A DNA stretch of 64,000 nucleotides, taken from Lumbricus terrestris (taxonomy: Eukaryota; Annelida; Clitellata; Crassiclitellata; Lumbricidae). This document shows, piece after piece, positions 31,897 through 43,834 of the stretch. The notes under the pieces were generated by a model. That model was not told where the DNA came from, searched no databases, and saw only the letters and a list, made by a program, of their open reading frames with translations. Position numbers and translations under genes: made by a program. The stretch spans positions 11,411,976 through 11,475,975 of the forward strand of contig OX457047.1 in NCBI GenBank assembly GCA_949752735.1. The letters run 5' to 3'. The stretch's first letter is position 1. Each line of letters opens with the position of its first letter.

Positions 31897-33671
31897 ATTG
31901 ACGAGATGTCCAAACGGCTTATTGTTCTGCAAAACAAAAGAAATCAGGAATTTCGTGCTTACTTGTGTAATGACGGATGACCTGACCTTCAAAACTATCA
32001 CAAGTCAACTTTCCTAAACTTGATAAAAATCTAACCAGGTAGTACTCGTTTACACTGTAAGCTGGTATTTATGCAGTATCTTCCAAGATCTCTCGAATTA
32101 TTTCACCAACATTTTGTCACTACCAAATCAACTGGATTCTTAGAGCTGATCAGATCAAATGCAAAACTTACATCTTCAGGAATAGCTGGGGAACCTTAGA
32201 AGATACTGTGTAAAATTGTAAATAAATAAGAGATTACATATCAATGCTACGGCACACCAGCCAAATCAGAAGTTTGGCCAGGACTCCATTTGGAGTTAAA
32301 TTGTTCACCCAGGTGTGGCAATCTCTAAAATTTTGTCAATCTAAAGCCTAAGCATGTCTGACAAATCTATAACTGATACTTGCAATTCTTTATTTTGAAA
32401 ACACACAAAATATGCAAAACAAGAATCATAGGATTCATTACTGTAGCAAAAGCACATATTTAGGTGGTCTTCTCTTTTAGTTTCTCATATTTTCTGTACA
32501 TGATCTGATATCCGGCTAAATATTCACATTATCATGGCTCATAGCCAACCTTAATGGTCTTGGATCAGAGTTATCCAACCCTGGATTAGTGTATTGTACA
32601 GAAGCATTTATAAAGCACATCCAGTCGAGTGAACCATTCAGGAGCGCTTCCAGTGTGCAAGGCCCTACGAAAGGTAGCAGGTTTTGAGAAGAGAGAAGGA
32701 AGAAGTGTAACGTAAAGTTCACAAGATGATGATCTACCTCCACTGCACAGATGACTGTGTGCTGCCCAATCTGAACAACTGCAGCAGCTTTTATGGTCGA
32801 TATGAAAGCTTGCAGCATGTTTTCATTACATTATGACTGGGTCTGTAGTGAAGCACGCTCTTGTGCAAGACTTTTTGTTAAAGTGCGATATAAATGCTTA
32901 ATTGGATTGTATTGTATGTTTGCACAGCCTTATATGATTGAAGGGTGCTATAGCAGACAAGCAATTACAGTACAAGTTAACACCCAACACTAATTTTATT
33001 ATTACGCTTTGGTTTCCAGCATATTTTCAAAGACAATTTAGTAGATTATGAAACATCCCAATTTTTATTCTATTTCGTTAAATTTAGGCAAATGTGAATA
33101 AAATCAGTTGTCCATGAATTCATATCTTAGATACTCGAGAATGTTTATAATAAAAATTTACTACAATAATAGATACAAATACAATAGTTTGAATCAATGA
33201 AAGTGAAAAGGATTGATCGGAAAAAAAAGTTCAAAAATTTATCCATCCGTTTTGCTCCACATCATTTAGAAAATGTAGTTAATCATGCATTGTGACGTAC
33301 TACCGTAGTAGTACAAATGTTAAATATGTATCATTTCACCTGCAGCTGTGGCAACTTCCATTTAAATGACTCGCATTCAACAGCAAGTGTCCGCTTCATT
33401 GAGGAAAAAGATGGACAATATTAACCAACTCAGATACAAGTCTGAAGAAAATTTTAAAGTCTCTTTCTAGTCTGTGGTATAATCACTGTATTCCTACAGA
33501 TACTGAACACAAGACCGATAATACACACAAAAGTATCTCCAAATGCTAAACGCTGTAAGCCCTTGTAAACTGGCAGTCAACAATTTTTCTGTACACCGAT
33601 ATCTGTTCAGTTCCACCAATCATTAAAAAAACTGTTCCGAGATGTTGAATTCCATCACTACCATGTCCATA

Positions 33672-36600
33672 TCACCATAACTCGCCATCTTTATCCTTAG
33701 CTGGGACTTCAATAACTCGTGGCTTATCAATGATCCGTGCCGATCGATTGCCCTTCTCCACTATTCCGATGATCCACGCCTGGTAGCCTTCCTGCTTCTC
33801 GATGTCTTTGCAGAAGGCAGCTGCTTGCTCACGTGGCAGCGAAATTAACAGTCCACCTAAAGTACAACCAGAACAGAACTTGCACAAACAAAACTAGGCA
33901 ACACAGTCCGCAAAGCATGAATTATTTATCCACATCAAACTGTAGTCAGACTTTGTCTTCTGTGTTGCCAACACATTGATGGAAACATTCAGCACATGTA
34001 TGTTATGGCCTCTGCCTAACCAAGCCACAAGTGGTGGCGTCGTTGCCTTGAAGCCGGAAGGTTCGAGGTTCGAATCCACCAAGCCTCGTAGGGACCTTGG
34101 GCAAGTCCTTCACTCGCAATTGCTCTGCGCTATGGCGTGAAACTCCGATGCAGTGTCCGCTCTGCATTCGGGATCGCCTCCGAGTAGAGAGAGCTTGAAG
34201 GGGCGCTATAACAAGTGCACATACAAACAAACAAACAAAGAGCACCGATGTAAAGAGACGTCATAGAAATAATTATAATCAAACATTTTGTCCACAAGAA
34301 GGCACAACACATCAGAATTTAAATACAAGACACAATGGGGGAAAAACGATCACAAAGCTTCATTTAAGTTAATTCTTTAACTTTATGAGCCATTCTACAA
34401 AGAAATCAATGCCAGTATCTGCAACTTAATATAAATGAATGTTGTTAAAAAGTGGTTTTCCAACATCTAACTCCACTCTTTAAAAAAGATGTTCAAAGCA
34501 GGAAGCAGTCTGAGGCACTGACCTGATGTTTCAGCAGAATGGCCCTGTAGCAAACCAAACATATTGCCACAAGCTTTGCTGACAGCAGCCATCTTGGCAA
34601 TAATTGGAAGATTGTGAATGACGAAGCCAACCTCATTCTTCTGAATGCTGGCCAGTTTGTTAGCATGACCAAGCAGACCATAGCCACCAATGTCTGTAGC
34701 TCCATGGGCATTGTATTTGTGCATGAGCAGAGCAGCTAAAACCAAAGAAGTGTCATGTAATGTAAAAAAAGGCTGAGTATCCCCTAACTGACTATCAAAG
34801 GAAAGTCTGAAGGTTTCATCAGATCATGCACTAAAGACTGCTGCTCTCATTTGAAGGCATTTGCACACGCTGACAGAGCCTAAACTTTATTCCTCCACCA
34901 ACAGATACTTTTTAACGAAACACGGCCAATTCCATCTCTCATCACTTTGGCTTTTTGAAAATTGCATTTGGCTTTTTGAAAATTGCATGGCAAGTATTAA
35001 CTATTTCCCAAATGCAACTCTAATTTTAAAACATTGCAGCAAATTTACTGAAGAACCGTGTTTTCCTGCAATATTCCTGCAAACCTCAAACTACTGCATT
35101 TGAGGTTTGAATTTAGCATACCAAATCATCTCTTTGGTCTCCTTGATCCTTGTTGGGTCTTGCTCCAGCCTATCCTTGTGACCTCTGCTGCCCTACCAGG
35201 AGTGCACTGGCTCGTCACTCTCTCTGCTCTACTAAGCAGGGTGTGCTCATCGTCCATTCTGCCCGCACAGCAGAATCATGCCTTCTCAGTGGTTGACCCT
35301 TCGCTTTGGAACGGGTTCCATTTGTCGCTGCACTTTGTTTCCAAGGGTTCACTGGTTCTTTCAATGTAAAACTTTCCTTTTTAGCTGTACTGGGGTTGGG
35401 AGCACTTCTGAGTAATCACTTTGAAGGGGTGCTATATAAATCCTAGGAATGAATGGAGAAACAGAATAAGACATCTTAAAAGAGCAAATGGATAATAAAT
35501 GAACAATTAACCCTGTGAATAAAGAACCAGTCCACATTAATAACTATGCAGGACATTGCATGTGCATCGCAACTTGTGTGTATAAGACTGCATATAACCA
35601 AGCAAGCACAACATATTCAGCTAACCTCCATTTGTTTTTGTATTGTCTCTTTAGTCCTAGGAGGGCTATACAAAATCTGGATGCACACATACGACCAACA
35701 ACCATCAAACTAAAACCAAAGTCTGTCAAAGAGTCGTGTTCACGCCATTTCTCATCATATCATCATTGTGTACAAAATGTGGTTGAACCAACCTGTCCGG
35801 TTAAGACGTGCCATGGAGAACATTGCCCTTTGGTAAGCTTTTCGAACATCATCTTCACTAACAACGAGTTTAATGCGGTTCCATTTCTCTGACAAATCCA
35901 GCCACTGATATGCATTGGCTGCAACCTGTGTGCCGAGGGGTTTCGTCAGAACCAAGACGTCACCAATCATTGCATTATCTGGCCTGAAAAACAGAGGATG
36001 CACTCCTTGTGATATTTACATAAATCACCTCAACTACATCAAAATGTCACACAGCTACCACTTCAAGAAAATACAATGCAGTTTAACTAAAAGACACTTA
36101 GACAAATATTTAATGTAAAAAGTCAAAACAAAAGTTACCCAAAAAGAAGTATGTCACAACAATAGAACAAAAGAAACTAAACAACGTAGAATTATCAAGG
36201 AATAGCGAAACTCATCTTTCTGACCGTCCTACTGATTAGATGCAATTATGCATGCATGGTTTGCAATATAACAGGCTGCAGCAATAAACAAAGATATAAA
36301 TATGTATATGTGTGTAGCGAAGGTACATGTCCGTACATGATGTACTCATTTGGTTGGCAGATGCTTGTCGCGACACCTCCGATCGTCATCCATGGGTTGA
36401 TGATGGTCTGTCCACCATTTACACTTGTACCAGTCTCCTCTGCAACATCCTACAACACACAACCAAACAATTATTCCAATTCGTCAGTTATCTAATTAAA
36501 AACCAGACAGATGCTTATTGGTTGTTCAGCTATGTTAGGGTCCCTCTCTCATTCTCTCTTTAGGGGAACTCTAATCAGTGTGATCACATCTGTAACATTG

Positions 36601-39600
36601 CAGTATTCCTCCTGTCCCCCCATATTTATAACAACACATGTGCTCAGATCTGCACATTATGTAGTCTACACATACATTACGTTGTATATATGTCCAAATG
36701 TCCTTTCACACCTATTCGTACTTTACTTTAAATACTAATACGAAAAAATATGGATTCAATGCAACTCAAAATAATTTTATCCTTTCACTACGAAAAGTAT
36801 AGCTCAGAAAGTTTTCACAGTAGTTTTTAGCACGTAGTCGTCTCAGAAGGGTTAAACAATAGCCAGCAACCTATTTAATGTTCAAAGTAATGCATGCATT
36901 CTCAGATCTGTCAAAAAAGTGTTGTACCTTGAAACCACTCATAATGAAAGGCATGACAACGTCACGTTCCTTGTCTGTCATCTTTTGACTGATGCTAAGC
37001 AGCATTAACATGTTGTCACATTCCGTTACTCCCATTGCGTACATGTTACTCAGGACAGCAGAGCATGTCACTTTGCCCTACAAGTTTAACAAACCTGACC
37101 CATAAGAAAATTTCAGAATATTAAGAAACGTTTTAATTTAAAATTTTCTCACACACGCACAAACACAGCGCTCATAAAGCCTACATCAGATCAAATTATA
37201 ATTTAAAGTTAACGCAATCTTAGCAATATTAGACAAAGACAAGTCATTCAGATTTTCACGCAGTTAGATGAGGCAACAGCAAAAATCAAAACCAGCCGCA
37301 GTCAGGGTTGACAGATCGTCACGAAGAGCATATTGGGCTACTTTCAATGCAGTCACTAAGTACTGTATATTTCGTCCATGCGATATTTGGGCTACTTTAG
37401 AGTTGTTCCACGGTCACGACAACAACATTGTGAATTCTCAAAAATTGACAACGTCAGGTTACTAAGTTACAATTATTAGCTAGAAGTCTTATGTCATATA
37501 TATATGGTGTGTACTTCAAATAAATTATGCACAAAGTATGAACTAATCTACAGTAAGCAGTCTGTCATATAAACTTCAGTGTCAATGGTTTCATAACATG
37601 TCATGGCGAAACCAATTATTGATTTATTTTACTTCTTGCATTTGCTATTCGTCCTTTCAAGGTCTCTACTCAAAGGCTATGATGCGTAGGGGATCGCAGA
37701 AGTTCAAGGCAAAGAATACTTCACATTTATACAATATACAAATTAACAAATATTGCAAATAAGCTTTTTTATTAAACTCAAAACTGTGCCTTTTTGCCAT
37801 GCTAGAGTCAGAAGCGCTTCTGAGCAGCCGTTTGAAGAAGCGCTATATAAATTCTGGAATGAATTAGTTAATGAAGTTCATGTAGTACCAAGTTCTCAAC
37901 TGTAAAACTTTTACACTGATGGCTGTACTCAAGGGTATACAGCTATACGCGGGTATATGGTACATACTCATTACTTACCTCCGGGAAAAAATGACAGTGT
38001 ATACTCACCTAAAAAAACGAGGGTACACGCGGGTATACATCGTATACCCACTTCAGTAAGACCAAGTCGGTATACTTACATTTACTGTTTATTTCTAAGT
38101 AAATAAAAATTTCAAGTCATTTCTGCAGTTTCTGTAAAGTAGTCGTAAGCAATATTCACCACTTACATTAAACAGAGCTCTGCACAAATGTTCTTCATGA
38201 ATGCAAAGATTTGTACGTTCATTCATTTTAAAATATATTCATCATTCTGATGTAAAACTGCCATTCACAATCACAATCTCATTTTATCACAGGTACAGCC
38301 AAAATTACCATAAAGCAAAAAATGAACACTGCAATCCATCGAACTTACCAACATATATGGATCATCAATGATTGGATACAAGAAGCTGGCAGTCTGGACA
38401 AGTGAAAGGCCGCCATTGCGAATAGGAGTAATGCATGAATCCATTCCTATGCCTGAAAACGCACAGAACATCATCAACTATGGTTCAATGAACAAAATAC
38501 CAGAAGCCACTCAAATAATCATGAGACATAAAACACAGCATACACCACCAGAGATTTTCAATCCTACAAAATACTTTGCATTTTAACAGCAAATTAGCAT
38601 GATTCGTTAATCAATTCAAAGTATAAGCTTAAGTTAAAACTGCATAAAATGTAATTTAGCTTAAGTGGCCAAGGCAAAACAGGGAGACTCGCTTAAATAG
38701 CATTATTACATTCAACTGTAGAGCAAGTCAAGTAAAAAGCAAATGACTTGTGACGCATATATAACGCATATGGATAGTTAGAAGGGCGCTATTTAAATTC
38801 CATGGATGGATGTATGGATAGATACATAGAGTTTGTTAGATATGATGCATGTGCAACAAATTCTTCACATGATCACAACTGTACAACAATTGAAGGGTCA
38901 GAAAGATCACACCTACATTAAATACCGAAGCAGAGGAGAGGCATAATTTGGAAAGTGAAGCTGAATGAGCTTTGGACCAGTTGGCTTTTCTAGACTGAAC
39001 CACAAGCATTTAGACATTCTGTAAATATTATTGTTTGATAGCATATGCATTATGCGCATAATGATTAACAATAAAAGCAACTAAAATTGAGGATTATCCA
39101 TTCTCTGTGGTTGGTCCAACAACCTGGAATGGTCTTCCCTTGACTATGCGACACCTCCCAAGCTCTTCTCAATTTCACAAACTGTTGAAGACTGGTTGTT
39201 TCGCTTGATCTCAGCCGGGAGCGACTCTGAGTAGGTACATTGAAGGGGCGCTATATGAATTCTGATCGATTGATTGATCCATGAGTAGCCTATGCCAAAA
39301 ACTCGTGTGAATTATGATAAACTAGTTGGTGTCAATCTGTGGCTAGTTTACAATGACGAGTGGACTGACTAGGTTTCATTAGTTGTGAGATAACCAGCAC
39401 TAAAACTAATCTCGAGTTGGCAATTGGGTCCAGTGCCAATGACTGTGTCAAGACTAAATTTTATTCTCTTAGTTAGGTCTTCTATGCTAGACACATCCGC
39501 CGACAATATGGCCGCCGTACACCAACTTACCAATGCGTGGAGAAGGCGCCACAAACTGAAAATGGACCTGCTCCTGTTCCAGCTGGCTTTTCTCTTGCTC

Positions 39601-40047
39601 CTTAAATGGTTCCAGCATTTTCGTCATGGCATCGTGTGAAACTTTGCATCCAAGTCCTTTCAAATCGGAGAATCGCGTCAGTCTAAAGTTCGGATCTAGG
39701 TCATGCACAACGGGATCGAATGGACGGCGCATAGGTGCCGCCATCGCCATTTCTTTCATTTGCTCCATGCTAAAGCAGATCAGGTCGACGCTTCTAATAC
39801 ATAAAACAAATCCGTAATCAGTTCAACGCTCTAAAAAAGGAGCAAAGCGGTTATGCTACATCTTTTGCGACAACTCGTTCGCATGATTACAACAATATTT
39901 GATCAGAACTTGAAAGAAAACTCACCGATGCCTTCTATGACTTTCGGAGGCCTCCCTGACAGTCCGTGTCACAGTCTTTGTCTGTTTGGCGCTCGGCCAG
40001 GCGGCTGCAGATACCCGGATGATCAATGATTTCGCAGCGACGCTCAT
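33672..40047 (-). CDS. SEPHS1-like: Selenophosphate synthetase, SPS1-type with Leu at the Sec position, 8 exons, 446 aa
   Basis: Canonical selenophosphate synthetases make selenophosphate from selenide and ATP. SPS1 paralogues lacking Sec/Cys have another, still debated role. Minus-strand coding exons: 40047-39926, 39793-39531, 38452-38349, 37077-36928, 36449-36337, 35983-35793, 34735-34523, 33856-33672. All introns are GT-AG and phases join (1,341 nt). The protein follows human SEPHS1 closely: [112 protein letters not shown], and [15 protein letters not shown] near the end. Residue 88 (codon CTT) is Leu where SEPHS2 has Sec and SEPHS1 has Thr; the following Cys90 and catalytic-type Lys91 remain. 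Exon 1 adds about 49 residues, Arg/Lys/Ser/Ala-rich, resembling a mitochondrial presequence. Its ATG is preceded in frame by TAA and TGA. Met50 could serve as an alternative start. Confidence 0.95.
34015..34243 (+). mobile_element. tRNA-derived SINE (family A), in SPS intron 7
   Basis: A tRNA-like head with a B-box-like GGTTCGAATCCACC is followed by GACCTTGGGCAAGTCCTTCA, GTGAAACTCCGATGCAGTG and the end GGGGCGCTATAACAAGTGCA, then (CAAA)n. Sister copies lie at 40691-41822 (split), 57148-57370 and 59372-59578. Confidence 0.85.
34244..38348 (-). other. SPS introns 3-7: mostly unique A/T-rich DNA
   Basis: Between the exons I see LINE 3' tails at about 35130-35450 (ORF end [15 protein letters not shown], then GGGGTGCTATATAAATCC) and 37785-37868, and tandem-like GGGTATAC motifs near 37925-38070. 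No other gene is seen. Confidence 0.5.
38453..39530 (-). other. SPS intron 2: LINE tails
   Basis: A plus-strand LINE 3' tail spans about 39095-39268; it decodes, with frameshifts, to the [16 protein letters not shown] end of the LINE ORF, then GGGGCGCTATATGAATTC. A shorter piece lies at 38764-38812. No other feature is seen. Confidence 0.5.
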
Positions 40048-40690
40048 GAATATTCATTATCTGAAGCTTCTAAACATGAATCGAATATCTCAGAAGGGGA
40101 TCCTGCTATAATTGACTATTTCGTTAAGCGGTACGGTTGTCATCCGAATTTGTTAAAGTTTGCACTATGAGTCTATGAGAGATGTCATAAAAACTCATAA
40201 TCATTCATTCATTTAAAGAATTTATTTAGCGCCCTTCAAGAAGTCCACTCAGAAGTGCTCCCAGTCCAACCACGGTGAAACAAAAAAGTTTTAAGGAGTC
40301 TGTAAAACACTGACGAGTCAACCCTAGGTAACAGGCGCATCTCCAACGAGGTTGTAGGCCTAATCGATGCCTACATACGTAGTCTGTGATCATTGATGAA
40401 AGTTGAAAGTTATAGAATTTTCTGAAAATAATAACATTTGCATGTAATCATTAACTAGTTAGCAAGCTTTTATAATAGGCCTATTCATTTATTGAACAAT
40501 CCGCGGTTAACAGACCGCAACTGGTTAGGCCTATATAGGCCTACTATTGTGTAAGTATACAAAATAGGCCTAATTAAGGATATTCTTTATTAATAAACTT
40601 TGTTTAATTTAGGAAAAGAGACAAATCGATCCAGGTGACACACCGCACCCAATTACACGTCAAAACACATTAAAAATCAACAATGTTGTG
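40048..40690. other. Region upstream of the SPS gene with a LINE tail
   Basis: It should contain the SPS promoter and any 5' UTR. A minus-strand LINE tail is visible at about 40200-40350 (TTTATTTAGCGCCCTTC at its start). I see no clear core promoter element. Confidence 0.4.
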
Positions 40691-41822
40691 GGGCGCGGTG
40701 GTACCGTGTATACAGGGATGGGCAGTAATTTAATTGAGTAATTGAAATTACGTAATTTAAATTACAATTGTAATTGGTAATTTGTAATTTGCAGCTCTTC
40801 ATCAAAGTAATTTGTAATTTGTAATTCAATTACATTTTCCCCTGTAATTTGTAATTTCAATTACATTCCTAAAAATAAATTACTTTGGATATGACTATGC
40901 TAAGATTCTTTGGTGAATCAAGCGATCTTTGCAACAGTGACTCACCCATATTGTAAGTTATGCTGGCTGCCTGCACAAATTGCAGATCAAACTAAAAGAA
41001 TATATACAAATTGCTAGTAATAATATCTGAAAATGCCACCAGTAGCGAACAAATTATTGAGAATCTAGTGTGGTCATAAAGGAGAGGAAGATGAAGAACT
41101 TTATGGTTTTAGTGTGCAGCGTGCATTGACCACAAAGTCGACCAGCAGAAACAAAAACGATTTAGAAATCTTGCAGAATATAGAAGATGACAGAAATGGA
41201 ACTAGCATTGCTAGCCAACTGCTAACAAAATAGTTTATACAATTTAATGCTGCCAAGCCTTGGTCTGCAATAGAAGAGAGACTCCTTAGTTTTTATATTC
41301 ATGATTGTAAGGTCCAACAGACGGCTTTAATTATTGTTTGAACAGCTGCTGCTTCTTAAACACATTTAAATATTCATTAATTTTTCTTAAATAAGAAAAA
41401 GGCATGCACTTCCTGTCTGAGATTTTTTATTCCAATGATTTCAGTCCCAAAGTAATTTGTAATTGATGTAATTGAAATTACGTAATTTGTAATTTGTAAT
41501 TTGAGGCTCAGATTTAAAGTAATTTGTAATTTGTAATTCAATTACATTTTCTGGAGTAATTGGTAATTTGTAATTCAATTACACGTTGCCCTGTAATTTG
41601 CCCATCCCTGCGTGTATAGGCCTATATAGTGGGTATGTTCATCGCCTTGCAGCCGAATGGTTGTGCAGGTTCGAATCCACCTCAAGTCGCCGCGCAGGGA
41701 CCTTGGGCAAGTCCTTCACTCGCAATTGCTCAGCGCTTTGGCGTGAAACTCTGATGCAGTGTCCGCGCCTCTGAGTAGCTAGCTTGAAGGGGCGTTATAA
41801 CAAGTGCACATACAAACAAACG
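40691..41822 (+). mobile_element. Family A SINE split by a hAT-like element
   Basis: The SINE head GGGCGCGGTGGTACCGTGTATA (in two parts, 40691-40712) continues at 41611 after the insertion with CGTGTATAGG..GGTTCGAATCCACC..CTTGAAGGGGCGTTATAA and ends in CAAACAAA. The inserted sequence is 40713-41610. Confidence 0.85.
40713..41610. mobile_element. Non-autonomous hAT-like element, 898 bp, full of 'aatttgtaatt' repeats
   Basis: The TIR CAGGGATGGGCA (left) pairs with TGCCCATCCCTG-type sequence (right). The exact 8-bp duplication CGTGTATA lies at 40705-40712 and 41611-41618. Both subterminal regions (about 40723-40880 and 41450-41595) are built of many copies of GTAATTTGTAATT and AATTCAATTAC. The middle is unique A/T-rich DNA without a transposase. 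Confidence 0.93.
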
Positions 41823-41929
41823 GCAAAAATAATGTGAACATAAAATGTCTGTCATTAATTGGCGGCAAAAAGAACCATCGGAATAAAAATTTCTATTATC
41901 TTTAAATGATAGAACAAAAGGATACAGTC

Positions 41930-42123
41930 CAGGGCTTTTTTTAGCGTGCAGTTGTACACAAAATGTGCAGTTCTAAATGAATTTGTGCAATTGTAGAAGC
42001 ACTTCTGTACAGTTAAAACTAACAAAAAAATCACTGTACTGCGACTGGAAGTAATTTACCATGGAGGATGGGAAAGGAAAGAAGACGTTGTGCAGTTGTA
42101 AAAATTCCTTAAAAACAGCCCTG
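41930..42123. mobile_element. hAT MITE, 194 bp
   Basis: The ends are CAGGGCTTTTTTTAG and, inverted, CAGGGCTGTTTTTAAG. The flanks ATACAGTC (41922-41929) and ATGCAGTC (42124-42131) match at 7 of 8 bases. The interior has GTGCAGTTCTAAATG and ATGGAGGATGGGAAAGG, both shared with the copy at 42740. Confidence 0.82.
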
Positions 42124-42739
42124 ATGCAGTCTAGGGTATAATTAAGTTATAGGCGATTTTTTGCTAGACGTGTGAAAAGGTTCCTCCGGACGTGATTGAC
42201 ATTTAGCATATAGGCAGCTACACAGTCAATGTTTAACATGCTTCAGTTCTTCTCCGATGGTATTTCTCATTCTTTCACCTACATTTAGATATGTATCATC
42301 AACGTAGGCCTATGTTAATATCCTATTCTCCGGATGACGTGGATGAAGATCCGATGCCCCAACAACGTAAGAGGATGGGCCAATAGGCTACCTGAGCCCT
42401 GCACCACACTAGCATTGATTAGACCACAAGCAAACGCACGTACTATATATATAGTTAATTTACTCTGCCATATGCCCGGCCATGCGCCTCCACTGCTCAA
42501 ACTCCAACGCTAGCTTTAAAAAGTTAGGACTAAATTAAGCGTGTGGGTTATATATGCCTACGGTCTACCTCCCAAATCACCACCCGGATGTAGACCGTAG
42601 GCCTACGTATGATATGGACGAAGCAGACGTTAGACTTGGCCTACTATATACTTTGGTCTTTTGGAACTTAGGCCTTTCAAACCCTTTGCATTTTACAAAC
42701 GCAGGACAGCAGTTGCTGGTCGTCACCAGAGCTGCCATG
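42124..42739. other. Gene-free DNA between two MITE copies
   Basis: No gene is seen. It holds a 13-bp inverted repeat GCCTACGGTCTAC (42556-42568) and GTAGACCGTAGGC (42590-42602), possibly the ends of a very small element. Confidence 0.5.
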
Positions 42740-42936
42740 CAGGGCTTTTGTAACGTGCACAAAATGTGCAGTTCTAAATGGATTTGTGCAGTTGTAGAAA
42801 CACTTCTGTCACAAGTTCTGTGCAGTTAAAACTAGCAAAAAGGTCATTGTCCTCCGATTTGAAGTAATTTACTATGGAGGATGGGAAAGGAAAGAAGGGC
42901 TTGCGTAGTTCTAAAAATTCCTTTAAAACAGCCCTG
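42740..42936. mobile_element. hAT MITE, second copy of the 41930 family
   Basis: Same ends (CAGGGCTTTTGTAACGTG.., ..TTTAAAACAGCCCTG) and the same interior motifs as 41930-42123, with some indels. No exact 8-bp duplication is seen. Confidence 0.78.
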
Positions 42937-43159
42937 CTGTTTATGATGGTTTATGATTGTTTGATTGGAGCACGTGACATTGTTTTCAATTGGCAGGCAT
43001 GTAGGGCAGAAATAGTCTAGGCTTGGAATCTCAAAAGGGCTCTAGAAATCACTGTTATAAGAAGCAAATCATGTAACAATTTGCTAACCGGTGTTTATAG
43101 ACTAATTTGACCCTCCTGAAAACGAAAATCGCGGTTAGCAAGCTGGATTTTTAGCCGTT

Positions 43160-43710
43160 TCATGGGAAAACAAGATGGCGGACAAAATGTCTGCCAATTG
43201 CTTCAAATGACCAAAAGTAAAGTATTGTATGTGATAGGAACACGGTTTTAGACTCTAAATTAAGATGATAGGGTTCAAGGAATGCAATGGAATCAAAGAC
43301 ATATATGTAGCACTGCAAGAAAATCAAAATGGCGGACAAAATGGCGGCCAGAATCTTAAATGGCTATAAATGAAGTTATGAATGCAATAGAAATATGATT
43401 TCAGAGTCTAAATCAACATTTTCGATGTCAAGGAATGCTATGGAACCAAGGTCACATATGTAGCACTGTACGAGAACCAAAATGGCGGACAAAATGGCCG
43501 CCAGAATCTTAAAACGGCTATAGGTGAAGTCAAGTATGCAATGGAATCATGATTTCAGGATCTAAATCAACATTTTCGAGGTCAAAGAATGCGATGGAAC
43601 CAATATCACATATGTTGCACCGCAAGAAACCAAAATGTCGGACAAAATGGCGGCCACAATCTTAAATGGCTATAAATGAAGTTATGTATGCAATCGGAAT
43701 TTGATTTAGG
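43160..43710. repeat. Minisatellite, about 3.5 units of 157 bp
   Basis: ATGGCGGACAAAATG-type anchors lie near 43173, 43330, 43487 and 43634. Each unit continues with CCAGAATCTTAAA.GGCTATA, ATGAAGT.ATG.ATGCAAT and GATTTCAG..TCTAAATCAAC. The units are diverged but clearly tandem. Confidence 0.9.
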
Positions 43711-43834
43711 TTTTTTACCAAGTCTTTGCGAGATGGCATCTGGGGCCTGTGCTGTGGAATTTATCTACAATGTTCTCTTATTTGGCCAGATATGATCATT
43801 CAAATTATCACAATTCCCTCAGCAGGTCTTAGAC

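Larger units (their letters stand above)
30101..33671. other. p38 3' UTR and intergenic space to the SPS gene
   Basis: The first kilobase is probably p38 3' UTR. Beyond lie a foldback MITE (31661-31896) and SINE/LINE-like scraps (about 32560-32700 and 32835-32930, with AGCGCTTCC and GCGATATAAATGC motifs). No further gene is seen. The 3' UTR of the minus-strand SPS gene must enter this interval from the right. Confidence 0.5.

Noticed and set aside
33672..33674. TGA at the end of the SPS frame as a selenocysteine codon
   Set aside because: The protein already ends at the expected place after the [11 protein letters not shown] block, and the Sec position is occupied by Leu.
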